From Chitinophagaceae bacterium (GTDB lineage: Bacteria; Bacteroidota; Bacteroidia; Chitinophagales; Chitinophagaceae): 64,000 nucleotides of DNA. Made by a program: the position numbers and the translations under genes. Location: the NCBI GenBank assembly GCA_022843585.1, contig JALHNJ010000007.1:1-64000 (forward strand). Direction: 5' to 3'. The notes under the pieces are model-generated. The model worked only from the letters and a program-made list of their open reading frames with translations, was not told the origin of the DNA and did not search any database. Each line of letters starts with the position of its first letter. Within the stretch, counting starts at the first letter, position 1. Shown piece by piece: positions 1 to 8,931 of the stretch.

Positions 1-1760
1 GGAAGTGCTAACTGGTAAGCCCTCCAATAACTATTCTCCGCATGTAAACCACCGGCATTACACGATATTGAATTCACCGGCGTTACCACATTAGACGTTG
101 ACTGCGTTAACGTAGCCGATGCACAATTATCCGTTGATCCTACCGTAAAATTAACCACAGCTCCACACTGACCAGCATCACTACCTACTACTATTGGCGC
201 AGGACAAGTAATTACTGGGGGCGTAACATCAACAACGGTTACGGTAAACGTACATGGGGCAGCAACTAAGTTGCCGGATGCATCTGTTGCTATGTGTGTT
301 ACCGTTGTTGTTCCCACTGGGAATGTTGAACCACTGGCCAGTCCAGCTGTTCTTGTTACTACGACTCCGGGGCAATTGTCAGTTGCTGTAGGTAAGGTAT
401 AATTAACTACTGCGCCGCACAGACTACCAGTAGAATTGGTTGTAATATTAGAGGGACAAGATGTAAACGTTGGTTGCTCTGCATCATTTACCGTTACAGT
501 AAATGTACAAATGCCTCCTCCTATAGAAGAACTAACAATTACAGTTGTTGTTCCAACAGGAAATACGCTACCTGATGGAATAGAATAAGTAATAGTGCCG
601 CAAGTTCCACTGGTTGTTGCAGGCGGATAATTTACAACCGCACCACATTGGCCTGCATCATTAGAAACTGTGATGTTTGCAGGACATGTAAGAGTACAAG
701 GTGGGGGTGGGCAATTAGCGGTCACCAAATCTAAAGACCAAGAGGCCAATGAACCCCCATCTCCTCCTGCATCATCACTTATTGTAAGTGTCCAAATTCC
801 GTTAGGATTTTCACCAACAAAAGCAGCCAGTGCCTCTTCAGGTGCTAAAGGTGAAGCCAATGTAAGATTAACATAGGCATGATCATTAGCAAGTCCATTG
901 TTAGTTGTATAAGGAACCTGTCCGGCGGGGTTTGCATCATCGTCCCATAAAGTTCCATTAAAAACATTATCATTTGCGCCTCCATTGTCAGTTGTAATAG
1001 TAACGACTGTACCAGCTGGAGAAGTTAATGTTATATCTAAATCGCCACAAAAGGTATGCGTAATATTGGTTAAAAGGTTTAGATCAATTAACTGGGGGCC
1101 TGCTCCAACAACATTTATTGTAGAAGATACAGTAGAAATTGTTGTTGGAATTACAACAGGAGTGTTATTAGAAAAAGAGAAAGGTAAAACAGGTGGGGGT
1201 GCAATAAGCCCCTGAATGATCAATGACCAGGAGGCCAATGAACCACCATCTCCACCAGCATCATCACTTATAGTTAATGTCCAGGTCCCATTGGGATTTT
1301 CGCCAATAAAAGCTCCCAAGCCTTCTTCAGGTGCAAGAGGAGAAGCCAATGTTAAATTCACATATGGATGATCCGTAGCTAATCCCGCATTGGTAGTGTA
1401 CGGAACTTGACCAGCAGGATTTGCATTGTCGTTCCATAGAGTTCCATTAAAAACATTATCATTAGCTCCACCATTGTCACTTGTAATTGTCACAACTGTA
1501 CCTGCTGGAGAAGTTAAGGTTATATCCAAATCAGCACAAAATGTATGTGTAATATTGGTTAGCAAATTAACATCATACAGGAATGTAGGTGCCCCTGATA
1601 CTACAACAGAAGAAGTCACTGTAGCTATCACAGTAGGGATTGCTACCGGTGTGCTATTAGTAAATGTTTGTGCTGGTGTCGGAATACATTGAGCAATAAT
1701 ACTCTTTGAAATAGTTACAAACAATACTGTAAGCAGTAATACGTAAAATTTTAATTTCAT
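1..1760 (-). CDS. Secreted P-domain-like and HYR-domain surface protein (3' end outside window)
   Basis: The reading frame opens with ATG at 1760 and stays open to position 1, giving 586 visible residues with the C-terminus missing. It starts with a signal peptide (MKLKFYVLLL..., ending near IIAQ). Two near-identical blocks of about 163 residues follow, each containing NITHTFC, DLDITLTSPAGT and NPNGTWTLTISDDAGGD-type strings, as in proprotein-convertase P domains. Then come at least three HYR-type Ig-like modules (TCPANITV, DAGQCGAVVNY, FPVGTTTV). The last visible segment (CNAGGLHAENSYWRAYQL) looks like the start of another module. Such proteins in Bacteroidota are usually large, T9SS-exported and cell-surface bound or secreted; the sorting domain would lie beyond the window. 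No enzymatic domain is seen, so an adhesive or structural role is inference. Confidence 0.88.
   Translation of the reverse strand, partial: MKLKFYVLLLTVLFVTISKSIIAQCIPTPAQTFTNSTPVAIPTVIATVTSSVVVSGAPTFLYDVNLLTNITHTFCADLDITLTSPAGTVVTITSDNGGANDNVFNGTLWNDNANPAGQVPYTTNAGLATDHPYVNLTLASPLAPEEGLGAFIGENPNGTWTLTISDDAGGDGGSLASWSLIIQGLIAPPPVLPFSFSNNTPVVIPTTISTVSSTINVVGAGPQLIDLNLLTNITHTFCGDLDITLTSPAGTVVTITTDNGGANDNVFNGTLWDDDANPAGQVPYTTNNGLANDHAYVNLTLASPLAPEEALAAFVGENPNGIWTLTISDDAGGDGGSLASWSLDLVTANCPPPPCTLTCPANITVSNDAGQCGAVVNYPPATTSGTCGTITYSIPSGSVFPVGTTTVIVSSSIGGGICTFTVTVNDAEQPTFTSCPSNITTNSTGSLCGAVVNYTLPTATDNCPGVVVTRTAGLASGSTFPVGTTTVTHIATDASGNLVAAPCTFTVTVVDVTPPVITCPAPIVVGSDAGQCGAVVNFTVGSTDNCASATLTQSTSNVVTPVNSISCNAGGLHAENSYWRAYQLAL
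735..1680 (-). repeat. Tandem coding repeat, two units offset by about 489 nt
   Basis: Anchor strings repeat at a fixed offset: the GAGGCCAATGAAC segment occurs at 742 and again at 1231. The translated copies align over about 150 residues with only scattered substitutions. The 489-nt offset is exactly 163 codons, so the duplication keeps the frame. It corresponds to the two P-domain-like modules of the surface protein. Confidence 0.8.
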
Positions 1761-2000
1761 AAAAGCAGTTTTGGTATGTTAAAAAATAAGGCGGAGTGAA
1801 ACAATTCAATAGGGGGAGGAAAAATCAGGGGTTGTAATCCAAATAATTACAATCCGATATTAAGAAAAAAAAGAATACCCGCCAAATGCAATACTTGAAA
1901 AAAGACGATTCCGGTTAAAAAACACGCCGTAAGGGATTTATATGAGAGTTTGAGTTACTAAAACCACTGATATTCCTGGTATTTCAGGCCAAAAAGTAAA

Positions 2001-2031
2001 GATCCCGGTTTACTGAAACCGGGATTTTTTT
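2001..2031 (-). terminator. Rho-independent terminator after glnS
   Basis: A 9-10 bp stem (ATCCCGGTT against AACCGGGAT) closes a short loop. It is flanked by an A/T run on each side, so it could act in both directions. It lies just past the glnS stop codon. Confidence 0.7.
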
Positions 2032-2034
2032 AAT

Positions 2035-3705
2035 TTATTTTGACGCTTTAGCCCACGAGTCTTTCAACCCTACTGTCCGGTTAAAAATCATTCCGCTGGT
2101 GCTGCTGTCTTTATCCAATACAAAATAACCTTTGCGGATAAACTGATAGGCGTCTGCTGAATGGGCATTTTTCAAAGCAGGTTCAGCAAAAACAGATTTA
2201 ATAGTTTGTAATGAATCCGGATTTATATAATCCTTAAAATCACCTTCCTCAGATGAAGGATCTTCGACTTTGAAAAGGCGGTCATATAATCTTATTTCTG
2301 CAGAAATTGCATGCTTTACACTTACCCAATGCAAAGTGCCCTTTACATTAATGCCGGAAGTATCGCTGCCACTTTTGCTTTCGGGGATATAGGTACAATG
2401 GATTTCTGCAATATTACCGGCCTCATCTTTTAGTATGCTTTCACATTTAATGATATAAGCACTCTTTAATCGTACCATTTGACCGGGTGCTAAGCGAAAA
2501 TATTTTTTTGATGGATGCTCCATGAAATCATCTCTCTCAATATACAATTCATTACTGAACGGTATTTCTCTTGTGCCCCCATTGGGGTCTTCAGGGTTAT
2601 TTTCGCTGGTTAGCATTTCATCATCCGCTAAATAATTTGTGATTACAACTTTCAACGGATCGAATACAACCATGCGGCGCAATGCTTTTTTATTCAGGTC
2701 TTCCCGTACAAAAAATTCAAGTAATCCAACATCTACAATATTTTCTCTTTTTGAAATACCCACTCTATCACAAAATTCACGGAGTGCTGCGGCAGTATAC
2801 CCCCTCCTTCTCATACCACTGATTGTTGGCATACGGGGGTCGTCCCAACCAATAACATGTTTTTCGTTTACCAGTTGCAATAATTTTCTTTTGCTCATTA
2901 CCGTATAGGTCATATTACGGCGGGCAAATTCATATTGATGCGATGGGTATATCTCTAGTTTTTCTATACACCAATCGTATAACTCACGGTGAGGAACAAA
3001 CTCCAACGTACAAATGGAGTGAGTGATATTTTCGATGCTATCGCTTTGCCCATGTGCAAAATCATACATCGGATAAATGCACCATTTGTCACCGGTGCGA
3101 TGATGATGTGCATGCTTGATACGATATAGCAATGGATCCCGCATTATCATATTAGGACTTGCCATATCGATCTTTGCCCGCAACACTTTTTCTCCATCTT
3201 TATATTTACCAGCTTTCATTTCTTCAAACAGCTGCAAATTTTCTTCTACACTACGGTCTGCATATTTATTTCTTTTGCCGGGTTCGGTGGGTGTGCCTTT
3301 TTGTGTGGCAATTTCTTCTGCCGTACTATCATCAACATATGCTAATCCTTTGTTGATAAGTGTTATGGCAAATTCATACAGCTTATCGAAGTAATCAGAA
3401 GCATATAATTCATTCTTCCATTCAAAGCCGAGCCATTTTACATCGTCTTTAATGCTCTCTACATACTCTGTTTCTTCTGTTACCGGGTTTGTATCATCAA
3501 AACGAAGATTGGTATAGCCGCCATATTTTTTAGTAAGGCCAAAATTTAAGCAAATGCTGGTTGCATGACCGATGTGCAAATACCCGTTTGGCTCCGGTGG
3601 AAAACGGGTAACAATTTGTTTGTACCTGCCCTCCTTAAGGTCTTGTTCAATAATTTCTTCGAGGAAATTAATACTGCGTTCCTCGCTTTTTAACTCTGCT
3701 GACAT
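2035..3705 (-). CDS. glnS: Glutaminyl-tRNA synthetase
   Basis: Class I aminoacyl-tRNA synthetase that charges tRNA-Gln with glutamine in the cytoplasm. The HIGH signature is in PEPNGYLHIGHA (about residues 38-48) and the KMSKS-like motif is VMSKRKL. The C-terminal part carries the GlnRS anticodon-binding beta-barrels (LHWVSVKHAISAEIRLYDRLF). Length is about 556 residues, normal for the family. I use ATG at 3705 rather than a TTG three codons upstream, because a TACCTTTG box ends 6 nt before the ATG. GlnRS and GluRS are paralogues; the FPPEPNGYLHIGH form favours GlnRS. It is a single-gene unit with its own terminator. Confidence 0.96.
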   Translation of the reverse strand: MSAELKSEERSINFLEEIIEQDLKEGRYKQIVTRFPPEPNGYLHIGHATSICLNFGLTKKYGGYTNLRFDDTNPVTEETEYVESIKDDVKWLGFEWKNELYASDYFDKLYEFAITLINKGLAYVDDSTAEEIATQKGTPTEPGKRNKYADRSVEENLQLFEEMKAGKYKDGEKVLRAKIDMASPNMIMRDPLLYRIKHAHHHRTGDKWCIYPMYDFAHGQSDSIENITHSICTLEFVPHRELYDWCIEKLEIYPSHQYEFARRNMTYTVMSKRKLLQLVNEKHVIGWDDPRMPTISGMRRRGYTAAALREFCDRVGISKRENIVDVGLLEFFVREDLNKKALRRMVVFDPLKVVITNYLADDEMLTSENNPEDPNGGTREIPFSNELYIERDDFMEHPSKKYFRLAPGQMVRLKSAYIIKCESILKDEAGNIAEIHCTYIPESKSGSDTSGINVKGTLHWVSVKHAISAEIRLYDRLFKVEDPSSEEGDFKDYINPDSLQTIKSVFAEPALKNAHSADAYQFIRKGYFVLDKDSSTSGMIFNRTVGLKDSWAKASK

Positions 3706-3711
3706 AGTTTG

Positions 3712-3719
3712 CAAAGGTA
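3712..3719 (-). promoter_or_regulatory. Bacteroidota -7 box (TACCTTTG) for glnS
   Basis: Matches the TAnnTTTG -7 consensus of the Bacteroidota housekeeping sigma factor, read on the minus strand, 6 nt before the glnS ATG. The implied leader is very short. No convincing -33 TTG was found at the usual spacing. Confidence 0.5.
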
Positions 3720-3857
3720 AGGAAATGAGAGGGTTGACGTAGTAGCCTGTCGATAAAATAATATATTATATACAACGAATTACGCAAGAAATTACCGAGT
3801 CAAACACTGAAATTAAAAAAATGCTGAGGAAAGCCCGGGGTGATGCAGTTTGCAACC

Positions 3858-3887
3858 CGCCTGCCTTAGCTGTGCGGCAAGCAGGCG
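3858..3887. repeat. Palindromic intergenic element (CGCCTGC...GCAGGCG)
   Basis: Perfect 7-bp inverted arms (3858-3864 and 3881-3887) flank a 16-nt centre between glnS and the DUF3095 gene. The arm sequence resembles the CCTGCCTG/CAGGCAGG palindrome at 62974-62994 inside ppk. No U-run follows, so it is not a typical terminator. Confidence 0.5.
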
Positions 3888-3956
3888 CAAGTAAAGACGA
3901 GAGTAGTAATGTAACTAACAAAAAATTATGCCTTAACTTTCGTTATTACTAATTAC

Positions 3957-5132
3957 TTGTTTGTGGCAGTAAAAAATGACCTTTTTTATTCGAAGCTTCC
4001 GTTGAATGAGATTCCATTGAGTGATCTATTAACGGAAGAACATTTGTTTTATAAAATCCCGGACGACTGGCATGTACTGATTACCGACGTAAAAAATAGT
4101 ACACAAGCTGCCCTGGAAGGCCGCCATCAAACTGTAAACTTAGTGGCAACCGGCAGCATTGTTGCTGCACTAAATGTCGCCAACAAAGACAACATATTGG
4201 TACCATTCTTCTTTGGGGGTGATGGAGCAACTTTTATTATTCCTCCGTCCCTGTTGCAGCAAACATTAACAGCATTGTATCAACACCAGGAAAACACCAG
4301 GAAAAATTTTGACCTCACACTAAGAGTTGGGCATGTACCTGTAGCGGATTTGTATAGTGAGAAGAGTGAGCTTAAAGTAAGCAAACTAAAAACTTCGCAA
4401 CGATTTACTATACCTATAATACTTGGTAATGGACTTACGTTTGCAGAAAGGAGAATAAAAAATGCCGATGCTGCAATACCTGAATTAGATACTAATTTAC
4501 CCGATCCGGATATGTCGGGGATGCATTGCCGCTGGGATAAGATTAAACCTCCATCCAACAATTTTGAAATAGTGAGCCTGTTGGTAATTGCACAAGATGG
4601 AATTTTGCAAGCTGAAGTTTTCCGGGATGTAATGATTACCATTGAAAAAATTTATGGTAATTCTGTAACCCGAAAACCAATCAGCATCGATAAGTTGAAA
4701 ATGAAAGCCACATTTGAAAAAGTAGCTGCGGAGATGAGAACAAGGTTAGGAAGCTTTAGCATAACCTATTTGGTAAAAACATGGTTTACTACTTTATTGG
4801 GCAAAGCTTACTTCAAAACAAAGAAAGGAAAAGAATACCTCTACAAGCTGGTTGACATGAGTGATACATTAGTTATTGACGGGAAAATAAATACAGTGAT
4901 TACTGGTACAGCTCTACAACGGGAACAATTAGATGGAGTGCTGAAACAGATGGAAGAAGATAACCGAATTTTATATGGCCTTCATGTAAGTAGCGAATCC
5001 GTAATGTCATGCTATGTAAGAAATATGGATGACCAGCATGTACATTTTGTAGATGGCGCAGATGGTGGCTACACCAAAGCGGCCGGTGTACTAAAAAAGA
5101 AAATTGCAACTCTAAAAGAGTTGAAATTTTAA
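3957..5132 (+). CDS. DUF3095 family protein (class III cyclase-like fold)
   Basis: 391 residues matching DUF3095 proteins. The N-terminal third has ITDVKNSTQAALEGRH and VPFFFGGDGATFIIPP. These resemble the metal-binding (D-x-x-x-S-T) and GGDG segments of class III nucleotidyl cyclases and GGDEF domains. No signal peptide or membrane segment is visible, so it is probably cytoplasmic. The biochemical activity of DUF3095 is not known to me. No in-frame ATG lies near the N-terminus: the frame is open back to about 3915, and TTG 3957 or GTG 3963 are the plausible starts. A TAACTTTC sequence at 3934-3941, one mismatch from TAnnTTTG, sits shortly upstream. It appears to be monocistronic. Confidence 0.85.
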   Translation: MFVAVKNDLFYSKLPLNEIPLSDLLTEEHLFYKIPDDWHVLITDVKNSTQAALEGRHQTVNLVATGSIVAALNVANKDNILVPFFFGGDGATFIIPPSLLQQTLTALYQHQENTRKNFDLTLRVGHVPVADLYSEKSELKVSKLKTSQRFTIPIILGNGLTFAERRIKNADAAIPELDTNLPDPDMSGMHCRWDKIKPPSNNFEIVSLLVIAQDGILQAEVFRDVMITIEKIYGNSVTRKPISIDKLKMKATFEKVAAEMRTRLGSFSITYLVKTWFTTLLGKAYFKTKKGKEYLYKLVDMSDTLVIDGKINTVITGTALQREQLDGVLKQMEEDNRILYGLHVSSESVMSCYVRNMDDQHVHFVDGADGGYTKAAGVLKKKIATLKELKF

Positions 5133-5152
5133 CCTACCCGATAAACTAACTA

Positions 5153-5404
5153 CTAATTTTGAACTTCGGATGCAAAAAATCCGATATCTGCCAGTACCAG
5201 AGAAGGCTCTGTGTAGTTCAGCAATGTGCTTTTCAGATTTCCTGTAAGCTCATCCCGGCTTATGCAAAAAGCCGACTTGATTAATGACAGTTTATACGAA
5301 TTGATTTTAAACTGAGCCAACCTTGCTCTTTGGATGGTATGGCTGTCGTGCAATTGAAACTCCTCGGCAATATGTGCCTGGTCGTTGTAGAATGGATGGT
5401 TCAT
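5153..5404 (-). CDS. Small hypothetical protein
   Basis: An 83-codon frame starting at ATG 5404 (MNHPFYNDQAHIAEEFQLHD...). It has no signal peptide, membrane segment or motif I recognise. It is convergent with the DUF3095 gene (20 nt between stops), and no other good frame covers the stretch. It could be real or a chance frame; homologues in related genomes would decide. Confidence 0.4.
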   Translation of the reverse strand: MNHPFYNDQAHIAEEFQLHDSHTIQRARLAQFKINSYKLSLIKSAFCISRDELTGNLKSTLLNYTEPSLVLADIGFFASEVQN

Positions 5405-5790
5405 ACAGACGGATATTGGTTTTTAATAGGACTGGACTTTTCTAAAACGAAGTAAGGGAAATAAAATTGTAATCCCCCCTTTTACCCATAAAATCAACAA
5501 GTTATATTTTAATTTTAAATAGTTATTCTATTGACATAGCAATTTTACCATTACCGGTACCTGCTCCAAAAAGATTGACTTTACCCAATACTTAAAAATT
5601 GCCATTGGCTTTTTCTGGGCTTACGGGGAGAATATTTCATAAATTAATATTGTTAGTGCTACTGAACCAATTGGTAATAGCCATAAGTCAAGCCGCACTA
5701 TCATCATTTGTACTTATTCTTTGAATCACCGGTATTTTCATTATTACTTGCTTCATCAGCACTCCTATTTCGCTGATGGCGAATAAGCAT
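5405..5790. other. Intergenic spacer with no recognised gene
   Basis: About 390 nt of AT-rich sequence between the small hypothetical and the small basic protein. I see no ORF with coding character, no tRNA-like structure and no clear repeat. The only signal is a -7-like box at its right edge. Confidence 0.5.
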
Positions 5791-5798
5791 TATCTTTA
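5791..5798 (+). promoter_or_regulatory. -7-like box (TATCTTTA)
   Basis: One mismatch from TAnnTTTG, 18 nt before the ATG of the small basic protein. Confidence 0.35.
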
Positions 5799-5816
5799 TA
5801 AAAATAATTACTCTGT

Positions 5817-5978
5817 ATGTCGTTGCTTAATCAAAACAATAAGAAAGGAAAAAAGAAAGACAATAAGAAAGCAGCTCCGGGTGCAAATGCGGCTGGCTCT
5901 AAATTTATACAAAAGCCAACTAAATCAGGAGGCTTCGTAAGCAAGCAATCTAATACCGGCTCGCAAAGAGGTAGCTAA
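5817..5978 (+). CDS. Small lysine-rich basic protein
   Basis: ATG at 5817 begins a 53-residue protein (MSLLNQNNKKGKKKDNKKAA... ending TGSQRGS). It is strongly basic at the N-terminus and Gly/Ser/Gln-rich at the end, with no hydrophobic segment. From memory, similar MSLLNQ-starting short basic proteins occur in Chitinophagaceae as uncharacterised proteins. It might bind nucleic acid, on charge alone. The stop overlaps the stop of the convergent transglutaminase-like gene by 4 nt. Preceded by a TATCTTTA box. Confidence 0.65.
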   Translation: MSLLNQNNKKGKKKDNKKAAPGANAAGSKFIQKPTKSGGFVSKQSNTGSQRGS

Positions 5979-6958
5979 TTATCTTTCTTCTTCACATTGA
6001 CTTTATAGCGAAGTATCATATCATCATTGTATAACAGGTACAACCATTCTACATCGGGGGAGGTTGCTTTGTAAAAATAATTGTACTGGTTATTGTTTGC
6101 AGAGAGTTTAGATTCTCTTGGTCGAAGAAATACCAATGATGATTGAGATAGTATTGAAGAGTCTGGTAAAAATCCGGCACCTATATTTCTCTTTTTCTCA
6201 GCAGCCGTAATTTGAACTTGCAAGCGAATGGTGTCGCCTTCTACTGCTTCTATTACACCTGTGGCCGGATAAAAAGAACTGATTTCATATTTAGCAAAAG
6301 ATTTCTGCTTAAATGGCGAATGGCGAAACTCTTCCGGCACTTTTGTATACGGTAGCAATGTCCATCTCACATCATCCGGATAATGATCGTTTAGAAAAAC
6401 TTCCGGCGTTGTAAGAAAATATTTTTCGTCGTAATCTTTTACAAACTCATTCGTTTTTGATGATATATAACCACTTGCCCAGGTTACATCCAGTAAATGC
6501 CAATTCCCATTAATGCTTACAGCATTCCAACAATGGTTAACGCCAAAATTTTCTACTGGTTTATTTAATGTACTTCTTGCATAACCGGTAATAATCTCCG
6601 TTTGAATACCGGCATATTTGCAAAGAACATGAAAAAGCCGGGCATAACCGTCGCAAACCGTTTGTTTGGTTAATAATACCATTTCGGCAACCCGTTCGTC
6701 TAATGAATTAAATTGACTATCATCTATTTCAACCTTATTCTCAAAAAAAATCATAGAGTAGGTTCCAATTACCGGAGCCTTGCCAATTCGCTTTGGCTTA
6801 TAAGCAATATTGTCTGTTATCCATCGAAAGATGGCCGTTACTTTTTCCAATTCTGTTTTCCTGGAACTCGTTAGCTGTTCTGCCAGCTTAGCTGCATTTC
6901 CCTGTGCAAATACAGAACTAAATGAAAGAAAGCATAATATGGTTAAAAACAGTTTCAC
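5975..6958 (-). CDS. Exported transglutaminase-like cysteine protease-fold protein
   Basis: The transglutaminase core is visible: Cys in TVCDGYARLF (about residue 102 from the chosen start), His in NHCWN (142) and Asp in LLDVTWASG (157), the usual Cys-His-Asp triad. The N-terminus VKLFLTILCFLSFSSVFAQ is a signal peptide, so I start at GTG 6958. TTG 7024 would add 22 residues ahead of the signal peptide. A C-terminal region of about 150 residues is probably beta-rich. Microbial members are usually proteases or peptide-processing enzymes rather than cross-linkers; the substrate is unknown. It lies directly downstream of the LytTR/histidine kinase pair on the same strand and may be co-transcribed with it. 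Confidence 0.85.
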   Translation of the reverse strand: MKLFLTILCFLSFSSVFAQGNAAKLAEQLTSSRKTELEKVTAIFRWITDNIAYKPKRIGKAPVIGTYSMIFFENKVEIDDSQFNSLDERVAEMVLLTKQTVCDGYARLFHVLCKYAGIQTEIITGYARSTLNKPVENFGVNHCWNAVSINGNWHLLDVTWASGYISSKTNEFVKDYDEKYFLTTPEVFLNDHYPDDVRWTLLPYTKVPEEFRHSPFKQKSFAKYEISSFYPATGVIEAVEGDTIRLQVQITAAEKKRNIGAGFLPDSSILSQSSLVFLRPRESKLSANNNQYNYFYKATSPDVEWLYLLYNDDMILRYKVNVKKKDN

Positions 6959-7030
6959 ATCCTTCAGGCATAATAAATATAAAAAAGGCTGCACATAAAA
7001 GCAACTGGACCTGGTAATTAGCAAAAAAAT

Positions 7031-7747
7031 TCATCGTTTCAAGAATTTACCCTTCAATAGCTTTTCCATTACCTCTTCCTTTTGATTGCGGCTGATTGGG
7101 ATATGTCTTTCACCAATTCGAATATCGCTGCCTTCAATACTGTCAATTTTTGATGCAGCTACAATGTATGATTTATGAACCTTTAGAAACTTATCAGCTG
7201 GCAGGTAATCTTCTACTGATTTAAAAGTGAGGTAAGTCATATACTTTTTATCTGCAGTGTAGATAGTTACATAATTCTGCAAAGCCTCTACAAACAATAC
7301 TTCGTCGTAGGCAATCTTCACCAGCTTATTATCTGCTTTAATAAAAAAGTAAGTTGCTGCTGTTGCCTCGGAAGTGTTTTTGTCCCTTACTTCATAATAC
7401 TCTTTTGCTTTGAGTGTAGCTTTTAAAAACCGTTCAAATGAAATTGGTTTTACCAAATAATCCAGTGCATTTACCTCAAAACCTTCCAGTGCATATTGCG
7501 GATACGCAGTTGTAAAAATTACAGGGGGTGCATTTTGCAAGGTCTTAAAAAATTCAAGGCCGGTTATTTTAGGCATTTGAATATCTAAAAAAAGAAGTTG
7601 CACTCCCCCGTTGCTGATAATATCTGTTGCTTTAAGAGGATTATCGAACTCCCCCACTAAATTTAAAAAATCAGTGTCAGCAATATATTCTTTCAATCCT
7701 TTTCGGGCCAGTGGTTCATCATCTATGACAATACAGTTAATACTCAT
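7031..7747 (-). CDS. LytTR-family response regulator
   Basis: 238 residues. The N-terminal receiver domain has the acidic pocket D9/D10, phospho-acceptor D55 in LLFLDIQMP, a Thr in FTTAYPQYA and Lys in VKPI. The C-terminal LytTR DNA-binding domain (about 135-235) includes FIKADNKLVKI, FVEALQNYVTIYT and FLKVHKSYIVA. LytTR regulators bind short direct repeats in target promoters. Its ATG overlaps the end of the histidine kinase gene by 4 nt, so the two are translationally coupled and form a two-component system. Confidence 0.94.
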   Translation of the reverse strand: MSINCIVIDDEPLARKGLKEYIADTDFLNLVGEFDNPLKATDIISNGGVQLLFLDIQMPKITGLEFFKTLQNAPPVIFTTAYPQYALEGFEVNALDYLVKPISFERFLKATLKAKEYYEVRDKNTSEATAATYFFIKADNKLVKIAYDEVLFVEALQNYVTIYTADKKYMTYLTFKSVEDYLPADKFLKVHKSYIVAASKIDSIEGSDIRIGERHIPISRNQKEEVMEKLLKGKFLKR

Positions 7748-8766
7748 GATAAATGAAGATTAAGTTGCACATTAAAACTATTTTCGGTTTCATCAATTTT
7801 CAATTCATGCATGGCGGGATATAAAAGCTCCAATCGCCTTTTTACATTATTCATTCCAATGCCGCCCTGCTTTTCTGTTGAGGTATGCTTATCCTTTGAA
7901 TTAGATATTGAAAAAACAAAAGAGCCATTTACCCGAAACATATCCACTTTTACAAAATTTGGCTTGTCACTAAAATGCGATATGTGCTTGAATGCATTTT
8001 CTACAAAAGGAACTAATAACAATGGTTCGATCAGAAATCCTTTTACATCCCCGGCGGCATTAAACTGTACCGAATATTTTTCGTCTTTCCGCAATTGCTG
8101 CAAGTCAACATAATCTTTCAGGTAATGAATTTCTTTTTCGATTGGGATTTTGCTATCATTCATTTCATATAACTGATATCTCAAAAGTTCAGAAAATTTA
8201 TGTAATGCCCCTCTTGCATCGGCATTATCTTTTTGAATAAGAAAGTAAACAGAGTTGAGAGAGTTAAAAACAAAGTGGGGGTTGATCTGCGATTTTAAAA
8301 AATTCAATTCCGCTTCTGCCTTTTCTTTTGCTGTTTCCGCCATGCGTTGTTGCAGTTTTCCATAATCAAACATCAGCTTGATGGATGCACCGGCAAATAC
8401 CAAAATAAAATGAGGAATGATGTTATCGTAGAGCCTGTCTTTAATATTAGAAGTCCAGTCATACAGAGCCGGACTATTGAGTAACCGGCCAAGGATATTC
8501 ATTTTAACTGCACTGCTGAGAATAATAAGCGATAAAAAGGAAATGCCAAGCATCAAATATCTCTTTTTATATAGCAGTTGCGGTATCAACACATAATTAG
8601 TAATGTATATCATCAAGGCCAGATCAAAAACTTTGATGAATGTAACGGCGAATGCTTTACGGGAAGATGAATAATCGTCTACCCGCAATAAATACCAGGC
8701 ACCGAATACCATTAACCAGAATAAAATATGATGTGCTTTATATTTTAATAGCCCTCTGTTCTGCAT
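7744..8766 (-). CDS. LytS-type sensor histidine kinase
   Basis: 340 residues. About four transmembrane segments occupy residues 12-130. The His_kinase phospho-acceptor region follows, with LKSQINPHFVFNSLNS (H164), then an HATPase region (LLLVPFVENAFKH for the N box, GGIGMNNVKRRLELLY for the G box). It has no periplasmic sensor domain, so it senses through its membrane part or a partner. It is the first gene of the kinase/LytTR operon and starts at ATG 8766. Confidence 0.93.
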   Translation of the reverse strand: MQNRGLLKYKAHHILFWLMVFGAWYLLRVDDYSSSRKAFAVTFIKVFDLALMIYITNYVLIPQLLYKKRYLMLGISFLSLIILSSAVKMNILGRLLNSPALYDWTSNIKDRLYDNIIPHFILVFAGASIKLMFDYGKLQQRMAETAKEKAEAELNFLKSQINPHFVFNSLNSVYFLIQKDNADARGALHKFSELLRYQLYEMNDSKIPIEKEIHYLKDYVDLQQLRKDEKYSVQFNAAGDVKGFLIEPLLLVPFVENAFKHISHFSDKPNFVKVDMFRVNGSFVFSISNSKDKHTSTEKQGGIGMNNVKRRLELLYPAMHELKIDETENSFNVQLNLHLS

Positions 8767-8931
8767 AAGTCAAAATAAAAGTACTAATTCCCCACGGCAA
8801 AACAGTTTACACCAATTGCAGACTTTACATGACAAGCAGCGAAATATCCTTTTATCAAGTATCTGATGCCACTGGTGTAAATTTTTAGTATCAAAAAATA
8901 AATAAGGCAATCTTAGCTAAAATTATCAGCC

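Noticed and set aside
5405-5816. Possible non-coding RNA in the 0.4-kb spacer
   Set aside because: No strong hairpin, terminator or tRNA-like pattern seen; AT-rich sequence only.
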